A stretch of DNA of 64,000 bases, taken from positions 62,001 to 126,000 of the forward strand of contig CAIWHI010000271.1 in NCBI GenBank assembly GCA_903912435.1. Direction: 5' to 3'. Positions 46,268-52,205 of the stretch are shown here, piece after piece. Each line of letters starts with the position of its first letter. The stretch's first letter is position 1. Made by a program: the position numbers and the translations under genes. A model generated the notes under the pieces. The model was given only the letters and a program-made list of their open reading frames with translations, did no database searches and was not told where the DNA came from. Source of the stretch: an uncultured Bacteroidota bacterium. GTDB lineage: Bacteria > Bacteroidota > Bacteroidia > Chitinophagales > Chitinophagaceae.

Positions 46268-47227
46268 TTAACCCCCTGCCATTTCGAGGGCCAATTCAAG
46301 AGCCTTGGTCTTAACGTTACGGTTGAACCCGTACCAGGAAGAAGCCAAACGGCTGTCGGCACTACGACCAAGCAAGTGGTCGGTCATATAAGTTACGGAG
46401 TTGAAATTAGACCACCAAGTTCCGGCAGACATTTCGGCGCCGGGTTGAGTCTCAAGGATATCGAAAGCCAGCTTGGCATTCCGGCTGATCGCATTTGGAT
46501 CATCCTTCTTGGAAGCAGTCGTCATGGGGAACACCTTCTTGAAGTATTCCATCGTCAAGTCATTCTTGGCAGTCTTCGAAGACAAGAACTCAGCCATCGT
46601 CTTGTACTTAGCAAGCTTTTCCTTGGCGATACCAAGCATCTCCTTGACATTATCACCATTGAACTGATTACGGTGGCTGATTTTAGCAAACCGTTCGACC
46701 TTGGTATTCAGCGACAGAGTAAGAGTGTTATTGCAAACCACTCGAATCGGAGTAAATCTAACATCGGTAGAGAACCCATACCGGTGGTTATTGGTGAACT
46801 GAAGATAAGACTCGACGGTATCATTACCATTCAGAGTAAAGCCATCCTTAATCTTAGCCAGGAACCAGACAATCTGACCACCAGCCAAAGAACCGGCGGT
46901 GTGCATTTCCATGTCACCTTCCATCACAAAGTCATTAAAGAACTCAGCAGCTTCACGATTCTGAACTTCATTCCAATCATCACTGACGATATCAAGAATC
47001 TTGTCATCGAACGATCGAACCAAAGCCGATCGACCAACATCTACTTGCTTACCACCAACAGTAGCATAAGCACGAACCTTTTCAACAGTCCAGTCAAGAC
47101 CTGCTTCCTGCAGCATCTGTTCTGGGGTCAGGTCATTGTGGACCTTAACACCAAGACCATGCCAAGGAGTATCACCAGCATAAGCCATCTGAGCCTTGCC
47201 ATTAACCATTTCGATATTGTGAGACAT
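46268..47227 (-). CDS. DUF932 phage/plasmid-like protein
   Basis: 319 residues. The start (MSHNIEMVNGKAQMAYAGDT, then PWHGLGVKV) is the unmistakable N-terminus of the DUF932 / TIGR03299 family, common in phages and plasmids. Further family blocks are RFTPIRVVCNNTLTLSL and TWWSNFNSVTYMTDHLLGR near the end. The biochemical role is unknown; a DNA-related function is suspected for the family. A consensus sigma70 promoter lies upstream (47262-47290), suggesting early expression by host polymerase. Confidence 0.85.
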   Translation of the reverse strand: MSHNIEMVNGKAQMAYAGDTPWHGLGVKVHNDLTPEQMLQEAGLDWTVEKVRAYATVGGKQVDVGRSALVRSFDDKILDIVSDDWNEVQNREAAEFFNDFVMEGDMEMHTAGSLAGGQIVWFLAKIKDGFTLNGNDTVESYLQFTNNHRYGFSTDVRFTPIRVVCNNTLTLSLNTKVERFAKISHRNQFNGDNVKEMLGIAKEKLAKYKTMAEFLSSKTAKNDLTMEYFKKVFPMTTASKKDDPNAISRNAKLAFDILETQPGAEMSAGTWWSNFNSVTYMTDHLLGRSADSRLASSWYGFNRNVKTKALELALEMAGG

Positions 47228-47261
47228 TTGAACTTTACCTTTATTTGATTGCTATAAGCAG

Positions 47262-47290
47262 ATTATACCAAGATAATTTTATTGTGTCAA
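47262..47290 (-). promoter_or_regulatory. Perfect sigma70 consensus promoter
   Basis: Minus-strand TTGACA, a 17-bp spacer, then TATAAT: a 12/12 match to the sigma70 consensus with ideal spacing. The expected start is about 47254, 27 bp before the DUF932 ATG. Confidence 0.85.
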
Positions 47291-47307
47291 CCGTTTTTTA
47301 GACTTAA

Positions 47308-47499
47308 TCAGAGATATGCAAACTCATCTTCGTCTTCGTCTTCTTCGTAAGAGAAGAATTCGCTGGCTTCGGCCATTTCCTTGACCGAGCTTTCGCTCAA
47401 CCAGTTCAAGCAAGCCTTGAGAACTTCGTCTCGATCGAGAATACCTTCTTCGATTGCATTCAGGATTTTGTTAGTGCACTCACGAACATGAATATACAT
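47308..47499 (-). CDS. Small acidic unknown protein
   Basis: 63 residues, helical then very acidic (MYIHVRECTNKILNAIEEGI … EDEDEDEFAYL). The ATG at 47499 follows AAGGAGAG closely. It lies downstream of promoter P2 (47530-47558). No family recognised. Small acidic early proteins often inhibit or mimic host DNA-binding factors, but that is speculation here. Confidence 0.6.
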   Translation of the reverse strand: MYIHVRECTNKILNAIEEGILDRDEVLKACLNWLSESSVKEMAEASEFFSYEEDEDEDEFAYL

Positions 47500-47529
47500 T
47501 CACTTACTCTCCTTATTCATCATATGATC

Positions 47530-47558
47530 AATATAACCAGGCAGCAAAATTAGGTAAA
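47530..47558 (-). promoter_or_regulatory. Accessory promoter P2 with upstream palindrome
   Basis: Minus strand -35 TTTACC, 17-bp spacer, -10 TATATT. A degenerate copy of the palindrome (GAATAGCTGATATG) lies at 47571-47584, 12 bp upstream of the -35, overlapping the end of the preceding gene. Confidence 0.65.
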
Positions 47559-47578
47559 TGCTGGCTGGTGCATATCAG

Positions 47579-47773
47579 CTATTCATCCAAAGCGGCGGTG
47601 ACTTCGTAAACGTCGACTCCATAGTACTCACCCGTGTTTGTTTCCGTAAACTTCAAAGCCGCAGTCTCGGCCAGTTGCCTGGAAGAATATACGCCCATGA
47701 CTTCGCCAGGAACGAAATCCAACAAGCCAGCACAGTCGATAGTTCGGTTCTTATTGACTAGAAAGACGTTCAT
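47579..47773 (-). CDS. Small unknown protein
   Basis: 64 residues (MNVFLVNKNRTIDCAGLLDF … VDVYEVTAALDE), alpha/beta in appearance. The ATG at 47773 is preceded by GGAGTCTAAT; an in-frame TTG further up is less likely. The ribosome-binding sequence lies within the end of the preceding microprotein gene. It ends in TAG. Function unknown. Confidence 0.6.
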   Translation of the reverse strand: MNVFLVNKNRTIDCAGLLDFVPGEVMGVYSSRQLAETAALKFTETNTGEYYGVDVYEVTAALDE

Positions 47774-47774
47774 A

Positions 47775-47906
47775 TTAGACTCCAAAAACCTTGATCATTA
47801 CCAAGACGGATACGCCAAGGATGACAATATACATCAAGATCGATAGGAGCATGGCCGAACCATGCTTATAGTCGTCAGGGGTAAGTCCATCCTGATCGAT
47901 CAGCAT
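47775..47906 (-). CDS. Single-span membrane microprotein (43 aa)
   Basis: MLIDQDGLTPDDYKHGSAML followed by a hydrophobic segment (LSILMYIVILGVSVLVMI) and a short basic tail. One membrane helix with the N-terminus acidic. AAGGG lies seven bases before the chosen ATG at 47906; another ATG two codons earlier is possible. It overlaps the ribosome-binding site of the next gene and is first in the P3 transcript. Function unknown; it could act on the host envelope. Confidence 0.6.
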   Translation of the reverse strand: MLIDQDGLTPDDYKHGSAMLLSILMYIVILGVSVLVMIKVFGV

Positions 47907-47932
47907 CTGCATTCCCTTATTCCATTATGATC

Positions 47933-47961
47933 AATGTATCATGGGTCCAAAATTAGGTAAA
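47933..47961 (-). promoter_or_regulatory. Accessory promoter P3 with upstream palindrome
   Basis: Minus strand -35 TTTACC, 17-bp spacer, -10 TACATT, then TGATCATAATGG. The palindrome CATAGGAGCTATG lies at 47973-47985, 11 bp upstream. About 44 bp of this promoter is an exact inverted copy of P4 on the other strand. Confidence 0.7.
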
Positions 47962-47985
47962 CAGACTTGATGCATAGCTCCTATG

Positions 47986-48257
47986 ATACCAGATTATAGC
48001 ATCATCCAAGTTCACATTTTGATCATCGGGAGAGCAAAGCTAATGATATCAACCACTTAAGCAAATATGACTATCTAACCATATCAATGGCTTGACTTGA
48101 AACAGCGTCTCTCGCGCTGCTAGACCTCATCAGGTTGATAGATCTACCTTAAAGCGAGACGAGAGAGCTCTGGCGATCCAAACTATTTTCAAAAAACTTA
48201 AAATAAATTGCCCAACCTTTTCAACCACTTGGGCCTAAGCCATTGATATTGTTGCTG
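47986..48257. other. Non-coding divergent control region
   Basis: About 270 bp between divergent promoters P3 and P4, with no credible gene on either strand (the gene-free stretch runs 47907-48425). It contains a 13-bp inverted repeat (ATATCAATGGCTT at about 48083-48095; AAGCCATTGATAT at about 48236-48248). It also has a direct repeat TCAACCACTT and a GC-rich imperfect hairpin (GCGTCTCTCGC near 48103 against GCGAGACGAGAG near 48157), then an A/T-rich stretch. It could be an operator region, a structured RNA or an origin. Confidence 0.5.
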
Positions 48258-48286
48258 TTTACCTAATTTTGGACCCATGATACATT
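48258..48286 (+). promoter_or_regulatory. Accessory promoter P4
   Basis: Plus strand TTTACC, 17-bp spacer, TACATT, then TGATCATAATGG. It is the inverted copy of P3 but lacks the palindrome at the usual distance. Downstream it shares the P1 leader (TTAAGCAGATAGGAACAAAG) but runs into ATG ATC TAG, a two-codon frame, instead of a gene. Confidence 0.6.
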
Positions 48287-48367
48287 GATCATAATGGTTA
48301 AGCAGATAGGAACAAAGAAGATGATCTAGATCGTCGATGATGTATAGCTCCTATGCACTAAGCAGCA

Positions 48368-48396
48368 TGTACCTAATTTCGCCAGCCGGTTATATT
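48368..48396 (+). promoter_or_regulatory. Accessory promoter P5 with upstream palindrome
   Basis: Plus strand TGTACC, 17-bp spacer, TATATT. The palindrome TATAGCTCCTATG lies at 48344-48356, 11 bp upstream. It is second of a tandem pair with P4 and drives the AAA ATPase gene. Confidence 0.7.
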
Positions 48397-48425
48397 GATC
48401 ATATGATGAATAAGGAAACTAACTG

Positions 48426-49280
48426 ATGCCTCGTGGCGTATATGTCCGCAAGAACTCCAATGTCAAGACCAACACCGGCATGAACAAGATCATGCACGTG
48501 CAGGTTCCTGTGATCGTCGAGACCGATGAGCAAATCGAGGCTAAGCTCACTGAGCGCTTTGAGGTGCTCGAGGAGATGGCTCAGGCTGCGGTTGATGGCG
48601 ACATCCGTGCCTTGATCGTGTCCGGTCCTGCCGGTCTTGGTAAGTCCTACACCGTCGAACAGGTGATCACGAAGGCAGACATTTCGGAAGAAAGCATTGT
48701 TAAGGGTTACGTCAAGGCGACTGGTGTTTATAAGTTGCTGTATCAGCACAAGAACCGCGGCGATGTCTTGGTGTTCGATGACGCTGATACTGTGTTCTTC
48801 GATGACATTTCTCTTGGCTTCTTGAAAGCCGTGTTGGACTCCAGTGATCGTCGTAACGTCTGCTATCGTGCCGAATTTAGCCTGATCGATGAGGAGACTG
48901 CCGAGCGTTTGCCCAAAAGCTTCCAGTTCGATGGCACGATCATCTTCGTGACTAACTTAGATTTCGATGTCATGATCGAACGTGGCCACAAGCTGGCTCC
49001 TCACCTGCAGGCACTTGTTTCACGTGCGCACTATATCGACCTGGCTATGAAGAATGCGCGTGACTACCTGATGCGCATCCGGATGGTGATGAAAACCGGC
49101 CTGCTGGATAAGACCGGCATGGATCAGGCAGCTCAGGCCGATGTCATGGACTTCATCGAGGAGAACCATATGCAGCTGCGTGAGCTGTCTCTTCGAATGG
49201 CTCTTAAGATCGCTGCTCACCGTCGCAAGGGTGGCAATTGGAAGCGTAGTGCCCGTGTTACCTGCATGAAAGCAGCGTAA
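48426..49280 (+). CDS. AAA-family ATPase
   Basis: 284 residues. Walker A is GPAGLGKS (about residue 67) and Walker B is DVLVFDDAD (about 112-120), followed by a sensor-like FVTNLDF. The C-terminus is basic. The first 20 residues (MPRGVYVRKNSNVKTNT) are basic and disordered. The layout matches small AAA proteins of phages sometimes compared with helicase loaders or DnaC; the exact role is unknown. The ATG overlaps the stop of a seven-codon leader frame (TGATG), with AAGGAAA as ribosome-binding site. Codon use is more GC-rich than in the fibre genes, suggesting a separate history. Confidence 0.8.
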   Translation: MPRGVYVRKNSNVKTNTGMNKIMHVQVPVIVETDEQIEAKLTERFEVLEEMAQAAVDGDIRALIVSGPAGLGKSYTVEQVITKADISEESIVKGYVKATGVYKLLYQHKNRGDVLVFDDADTVFFDDISLGFLKAVLDSSDRRNVCYRAEFSLIDEETAERLPKSFQFDGTIIFVTNLDFDVMIERGHKLAPHLQALVSRAHYIDLAMKNARDYLMRIRMVMKTGLLDKTGMDQAAQADVMDFIEENHMQLRELSLRMALKIAAHRRKGGNWKRSARVTCMKAA

Positions 49281-49320
49281 CATTAGCTAACGTTGTTAAA
49301 GAACGTATCATGGCCATATG

Positions 49321-49333
49321 CATAGCTGCTATT
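49321..49333 (+). repeat. Palindrome copy without recognisable promoter
   Basis: CATAGCTGCTATT, a copy of the accessory-region palindrome, 46 bp before the 27-residue microprotein. No -35/-10 at the family spacing follows. Instead there are three tandem TAATAAG units and then TATAAT immediately before the start codon. Confidence 0.45.
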
Positions 49334-49378
49334 TGGTCTGACCCTAAGTAATAAGTAATAAGTAATAAGGAATATAAT

Positions 49379-49462
49379 ATGATCGAGATCGGTAATAATT
49401 TGACCAGCATCATCTATGCGGTGCTTGGTATTGCATTCCTCTATTTCGTTTGGTTCAAATAG
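49379..49462 (+). CDS. Membrane microprotein (27 aa)
   Basis: MIEIGNNLTSIIYAVLGIAF, then LYFVWFK: one hydrophobic helix. The ATG is preceded by AAGGAATATAAT. It ends in TAG. Too short for family assignment, but the ribosome-binding site and membrane-like composition make translation plausible. Confidence 0.5.
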   Translation: MIEIGNNLTSIIYAVLGIAFLYFVWFK

Positions 49463-49506
49463 ATGAGCGAGAGAGAGAATATAAATCACAATACGAGGAT
49501 AATAAT

Positions 49507-49587
49507 ATGAATATCGCCGCCGCTGCCGCCGTCCGCCTGACGTTCGGCATTGGTCTATTCGTTTACTGCGAAGGTGAGTACCTATAA
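49507..49587 (+). CDS. Microprotein (26 aa)
   Basis: MNIAAAAAVRLTFGIGLFVY, then CEGEYL, with a clear GAGGATAATAAT before the ATG. Its stop overlaps the next gene's start (TAATG), implying coupled translation. It is short, Ala-rich and hydrophobic, possibly membrane-associated. Confidence 0.5.
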   Translation: MNIAAAAAVRLTFGIGLFVYCEGEYL

Positions 49588-49817
49588 TGAATGAAAAAGA
49601 AGTGATTGTTCGTATCGCAAATAAAGTCTCACAACTTCGTATCGATATTCTGAAGGAAGAAGGATTGCAGCCAGATGTCGCGCTGGCTATTGGATCGGCG
49701 ATGTTGTCCGAGGCAGAATTCCTCTATCGATCCGTCCTAGGACCCAAGAATACGGCACAACTTTTATATATTGCGGCAGATGAAAATGCCACTCGATCCG
49801 CGGATGATATCACGTAA
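49587..49817 (+). CDS. Small unknown protein
   Basis: 76 residues, mainly helical (MNEKEVIVRIANKVSQLRID … FLYRSVLGPKNTAQLLYIAA). It begins in the stop codon of the preceding microprotein. No motif recognised. It is the last gene before promoter P6. Confidence 0.55.
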   Translation: MNEKEVIVRIANKVSQLRIDILKEEGLQPDVALAIGSAMLSEAEFLYRSVLGPKNTAQLLYIAADENATRSADDIT

Positions 49818-49844
49818 GACATAGGAACTATGCAGGTAGGAGCA

Positions 49845-49873
49845 TGTACCTAATTTTTAGGCCATGGTATTCT
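49845..49873 (+). promoter_or_regulatory. Accessory promoter P6 with upstream palindrome
   Basis: Plus strand TGTACC, 17-bp spacer, TATTCT (weaker -10 than the others). The palindrome CATAGGAACTATG lies at 49820-49832, 12 bp upstream. It faces the genes from 50064. Confidence 0.55.
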
Positions 49874-50000
49874 CCGCTGTCTCACATCAACCCAGATTTA
49901 ATTTTAATTGATTTAAATCTAAATTATGATCCACGTAGATATTACCAACAACTGTTACAAATACAACAATTGTTGTGCCTGAGGCGTTTAATTTACCGTT

Positions 50001-50037
50001 GATTTATGCTCTGGGACTTCGAATACCTGGGCCCAGC
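50001..50037 (+). repeat. 37-bp inverted duplicate of 45171-45207
   Basis: Exact reverse-complement match to 45171-45207. Both copies contain an ATG frame for MLWDFEYLGPA. Here the frame runs 50006-50059 (17 residues, ending VTLPEE) and stops four bases before the next gene. The flanks outside the 37 bp are unrelated. Confidence 0.85.
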
Positions 50038-50063
50038 GGTTACTCTTCCGGAAGAATAAGATA

Positions 50064-50483
50064 ATGGAAAATATATACGATCATTTTGAGAACACCATCA
50101 AGGAATATTTTGGCGAACGAATGAAGACAGATGAAGAACTATGTCGCAAAATCTGGTCTTCTCTTGCTAATGTAGATTGGTATTATATTGGTGAGCGGCC
50201 ATTGCTACTACAAGTGTCGTATTCTTTTCGAGCGGCTGGTGGAATGATTGCCAATATCATCGAGAGGGGTGACTACATGGATTGGTATTGTAGTGGACCA
50301 GATGGAATTGTCAACAATGAATTCCGCTATGCTATGAGGAAGGTTGGATATCTGGCTGATGATGTTGGTATGCTCTGTGATGGGCCGGGTTGTATTGAAA
50401 AAGCAACATGTGGCTGGCCTGATGAAAATGGTGGACCATATCGTAACACATGCTATAAACACTATAAGATGCACAATAAATAA
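50064..50483 (+). CDS. Unknown protein with C-terminal zinc-binding-like motif
   Basis: 139 residues. The N-terminal 100 are alpha/beta without a known motif (IYDHFENTIKEYFGER; WYYIGERPLLLQVSYS). The C-terminus (MLCDGPGCIEKATCGWPDEN … TCYKHYKMH) has the spacing C-x4-C-x5-C…C-x2-H, suggesting a zinc-binding finger like those at the end of small phage-encoded DNA-interacting proteins. The ATG follows GGAAGAATAAGATA. Function unknown. Confidence 0.6.
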   Translation: MENIYDHFENTIKEYFGERMKTDEELCRKIWSSLANVDWYYIGERPLLLQVSYSFRAAGGMIANIIERGDYMDWYCSGPDGIVNNEFRYAMRKVGYLADDVGMLCDGPGCIEKATCGWPDENGGPYRNTCYKHYKMHNK

Positions 50484-50496
50484 AGGATAATTAAAT

Positions 50497-50757
50497 ATGA
50501 AAAACGTTATCGATGTGACTTTTACTTTCTCTCGGTGTGTTCTGGAAGATGGATACAAGCGAGATGTAGAAAACTTTACTAACACATTCGAGCATAATGA
50601 TGAAGATACCTATGGAAATTTACTGGAGAAATTTCAGATTATGCTTCAGGCTATAGGATACGAGCTCGGAGATAATCGTGTGATGATCGTAGATCCTAGT
50701 GAAGTTATTACTGATATTACCAATGTAGTCGAATTCTTTCCTAAGGATGATGAATAA
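50497..50757 (+). CDS. Small acidic unknown protein
   Basis: 86 residues, alternating strands and helices (KNVIDVTFTFSRCVLEDGYK; LLEKFQIMLQAIGYELGD), acidic at the C-terminus. It has AAAGGATAATTAAAT before its ATG. Its stop overlaps the next start (TAATG). No family recognised. Confidence 0.6.
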   Translation: MKNVIDVTFTFSRCVLEDGYKRDVENFTNTFEHNDEDTYGNLLEKFQIMLQAIGYELGDNRVMIVDPSEVITDITNVVEFFPKDDE

Positions 50758-50936
50758 TGGTTGAAGCAGATAATGTGCCTTTTGGTAAGTCCGAGTTGGT
50801 GATGGCGCCATGGGGAAAAGAAAATGCTCACACCTTCTTGATGCCGAGCTGGAATGGTAAGACTAAATATGCTGTAGTCATGCAACCCGTCAATAATAAA
50901 CCGGTTCGCTGCAGCGTTTTTAAAGTTGACACCTGA
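50757..50936 (+). CDS. Small unknown protein (59 aa)
   Basis: 59 residues (MVEADNVPFGKSELVMAPWG … CSVFKVDT) coupled to the previous gene by TAATG. It looks like a small beta domain (VMAPWGKENAHTFLMPSWNG). The tRNA promoter's -35 overlaps its last codons. Confidence 0.55.
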   Translation: MVEADNVPFGKSELVMAPWGKENAHTFLMPSWNGKTKYAVVMQPVNNKPVRCSVFKVDT

Positions 50937-50954
50937 CTTTTTCTAGTATAGAAT
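50926..50954 (+). promoter_or_regulatory. Sigma70 promoter for tRNA-Arg
   Basis: TTGACA, 17-bp spacer, TAGAAT (11 of 12 consensus bases). The predicted start is about 50961, at the 5' end of the tRNA. The -35 overlaps the coding end of the preceding gene. Confidence 0.8.
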
Positions 50955-50963
50955 ACACTTAAT

Positions 50964-51040
50964 GGCCACGTGGTCCAATTGGATAGGTCAAGCGCCTTCT
51001 AAGCGTTTCGGTGCAGGTTCGAATCCTGCCGTGGTCGCCA
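50964..51040 (+). tRNA. tRNA-Arg (anticodon UCU)
   Basis: 77 bases with CCA encoded. The acceptor stem GGCCACG/CGTGGTC has one G-U pair. The anticodon stem AGCGC/GCGTT frames the loop CTTCTAA with anticodon TCT at 34-36. The T arm GCAGG-TTCGAAT-CCTGC is perfect. The D arm has one U-U mismatch. It reads AGA and AGG arginine codons. Carried by phages to supplement codons rarer in the host. Confidence 0.93.
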
Positions 51041-51088
51041 AGCTTTGGCCCCAATCATACTTTCGAAGACAGTGAGGGTCTCGCTAAG

Positions 51089-51154
51089 ATGCAAGACCGA
51101 ATCAACAATGGTCTTCGTTTGTTTGGCAAATATTATCGGAATCTTTGGTCATGA
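51089..51154 (+). CDS. Short frame, possibly a gene remnant
   Basis: 21 residues from the ATG at 51089 (MQDRINNGLRLFGKYYRNLWS), with GAGGG ten bases upstream. The same frame is open leftward through protein-like sequence (PNHTFEDSEGLAK) to the tRNA's 3' end, without an ATG. So it may be the 3' end of a gene displaced by the tRNA. Its TGA overlaps the next ATG (ATGA). Confidence 0.4.
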   Translation: MQDRINNGLRLFGKYYRNLWS

Positions 51155-51330
51155 CGATATTCACTAGAATCACCTATGGAACATTACTATATGTCTTGGC
51201 TTTGTTTCCAATCATGTTCGCAGTAATTTTAGTGGAAAAGTGGTGGATGGCACCTATCATCTACTTGTTGATGACGATTGGAGATGTATTAATCAAGATA
51301 TCATTTAAGTTATTCAAGGGTGCAAAATGA
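51151..51330 (+). CDS. Small two-span membrane protein
   Basis: 59 residues with two hydrophobic helices (YGTLLYVLALFPIMFAVILV and MAPIIYLLMTIGDVLI) and a basic C-terminus. The start at 51151 overlaps the stop of the upstream frame; an upstream TTG is less likely. It ends overlapping gp33 (ATGA). Function unknown. Confidence 0.6.
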   Translation: MTIFTRITYGTLLYVLALFPIMFAVILVEKWWMAPIIYLLMTIGDVLIKISFKLFKGAK

Positions 51331-51554
51331 TCGAAACTAAATTTAAGACCTTCTTCACAGATGTGGATAAGCTATGTGAAGAACTAGATATGGACTATAT
51401 CGATGCAATTCTTCATTGGTGTGAGAAGCATGACTTTGAAATCGAGAGTGTAGCCGGTGCTATCAAAGCCAATTCTGTTCTTATGTCTAAACTACAGATG
51501 CAAGCCGAGAATCTCAACTTCCTGAAGAAGACCGGGGCAAGACTGCCAATATAA
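51327..51554 (+). CDS. 33: Late transcription coactivator gp33
   Basis: 75 residues matching the T4-like gp33 family: YIDAILHWCEKHDFEIESVA, then KANSVLMSKLQMQAENLNFL and a terminal LPI. gp33 bridges RNA polymerase and the gp45 sliding clamp and, with gp55, allows initiation at TATAAATA late promoters. Those promoters are present throughout this window. Shorter than T4 gp33 (112), as in marine relatives. It is followed by gp59 and gp32, the same order as in T4. Confidence 0.85.
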   Translation: MIETKFKTFFTDVDKLCEELDMDYIDAILHWCEKHDFEIESVAGAIKANSVLMSKLQMQAENLNFLKKTGARLPI

Positions 51555-51555
51555 C

Positions 51556-52128
51556 ATGACACCATTTGAGACTTACTGCCAATATTTGGCGCTTAAACAG
51601 CACTTCAACTCAACTTACAACTACGTGACCTACAATGGCAAAATTGCTGCCACACGTAGTTCTTTTGAGAAAAGAAAAGATCGTTTCTTCTTTGAGAAGT
51701 TGGCGAAACACGAAGATCCTAAATCATTCCTCATTGCTAACTTCTTGAACAACCCGAAAGGTTGGATCAAAGAACTTGCATATGGTGATGAAGCCAGGAT
51801 CAACTATGAAAAGTGGCTAAAAAATCACCAGTCACTTTCATATCTATTCCAGAACGAAGTCAACGAACTTGACTCTGACTTCAACTCTAATTTCACCATG
51901 GAAAACAACTCACATCCGAATGCCGTGAGGCTGTATCTCGGAAAGAGTATATCGCTGGAAACACTTTGTATTCTATGTGATATGACTGGCTGCCTTCGCC
52001 ACTGGAAGAAGCATTGCGGCGATCCTATCTTAGAAGAAACGATCTTCAAGATTGAGAAATACCTTCCATTCCTGCACTATGATAAAGAAAAAGTACGCAA
52101 CATTCTTGTTGACATTTTTTCAATGTGA
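51556..52128 (+). CDS. 59: Helicase loader gp59
   Basis: 190 residues, all-helical, matching T4 gp59 (217) in layout: MTPFETYCQYLALKQHFNST, then KRKDRFFFEKLAKHED and NPKGWIKELAYGDEA. gp59 binds forked DNA, displaces gp32 and loads the gp41 helicase on recombination intermediates. It starts one base after the gp33 stop codon. Confidence 0.85.
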   Translation: MTPFETYCQYLALKQHFNSTYNYVTYNGKIAATRSSFEKRKDRFFFEKLAKHEDPKSFLIANFLNNPKGWIKELAYGDEARINYEKWLKNHQSLSYLFQNEVNELDSDFNSNFTMENNSHPNAVRLYLGKSISLETLCILCDMTGCLRHWKKHCGDPILEETIFKIEKYLPFLHYDKEKVRNILVDIFSM

Positions 52129-52131
52129 TGT

Positions 52132-52139
52132 TATAAATA
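52132..52139 (+). promoter_or_regulatory. Late promoter before gp32
   Basis: Exact TATAAATA 67 bp upstream of the gp32 ATG, in the 77-bp gap after gp59. A small inverted repeat (TTGGAC…GTCCAA) follows in the leader, possibly relevant to gp32 translational control. Confidence 0.6.
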
Positions 52140-52205
52140 AGCTTGGACGCATACAGTCCAAACAATAGTCATACTAAAAATATATGAAATATACGGAGAA
52201 TATAC

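Noticed and set aside
46253..47248. 331-codon plus-strand frame opposite the DUF932 gene
   Set aside because: The minus-strand product is a clear DUF932 protein with promoter and ribosome-binding site. The plus-strand product has no protein-like features and is a codon-bias shadow.
48399..48749. Minus-strand frame opposite the AAA ATPase
   Set aside because: The ATPase frame has Walker A and B motifs and a ribosome-binding site. The antisense frame has neither.
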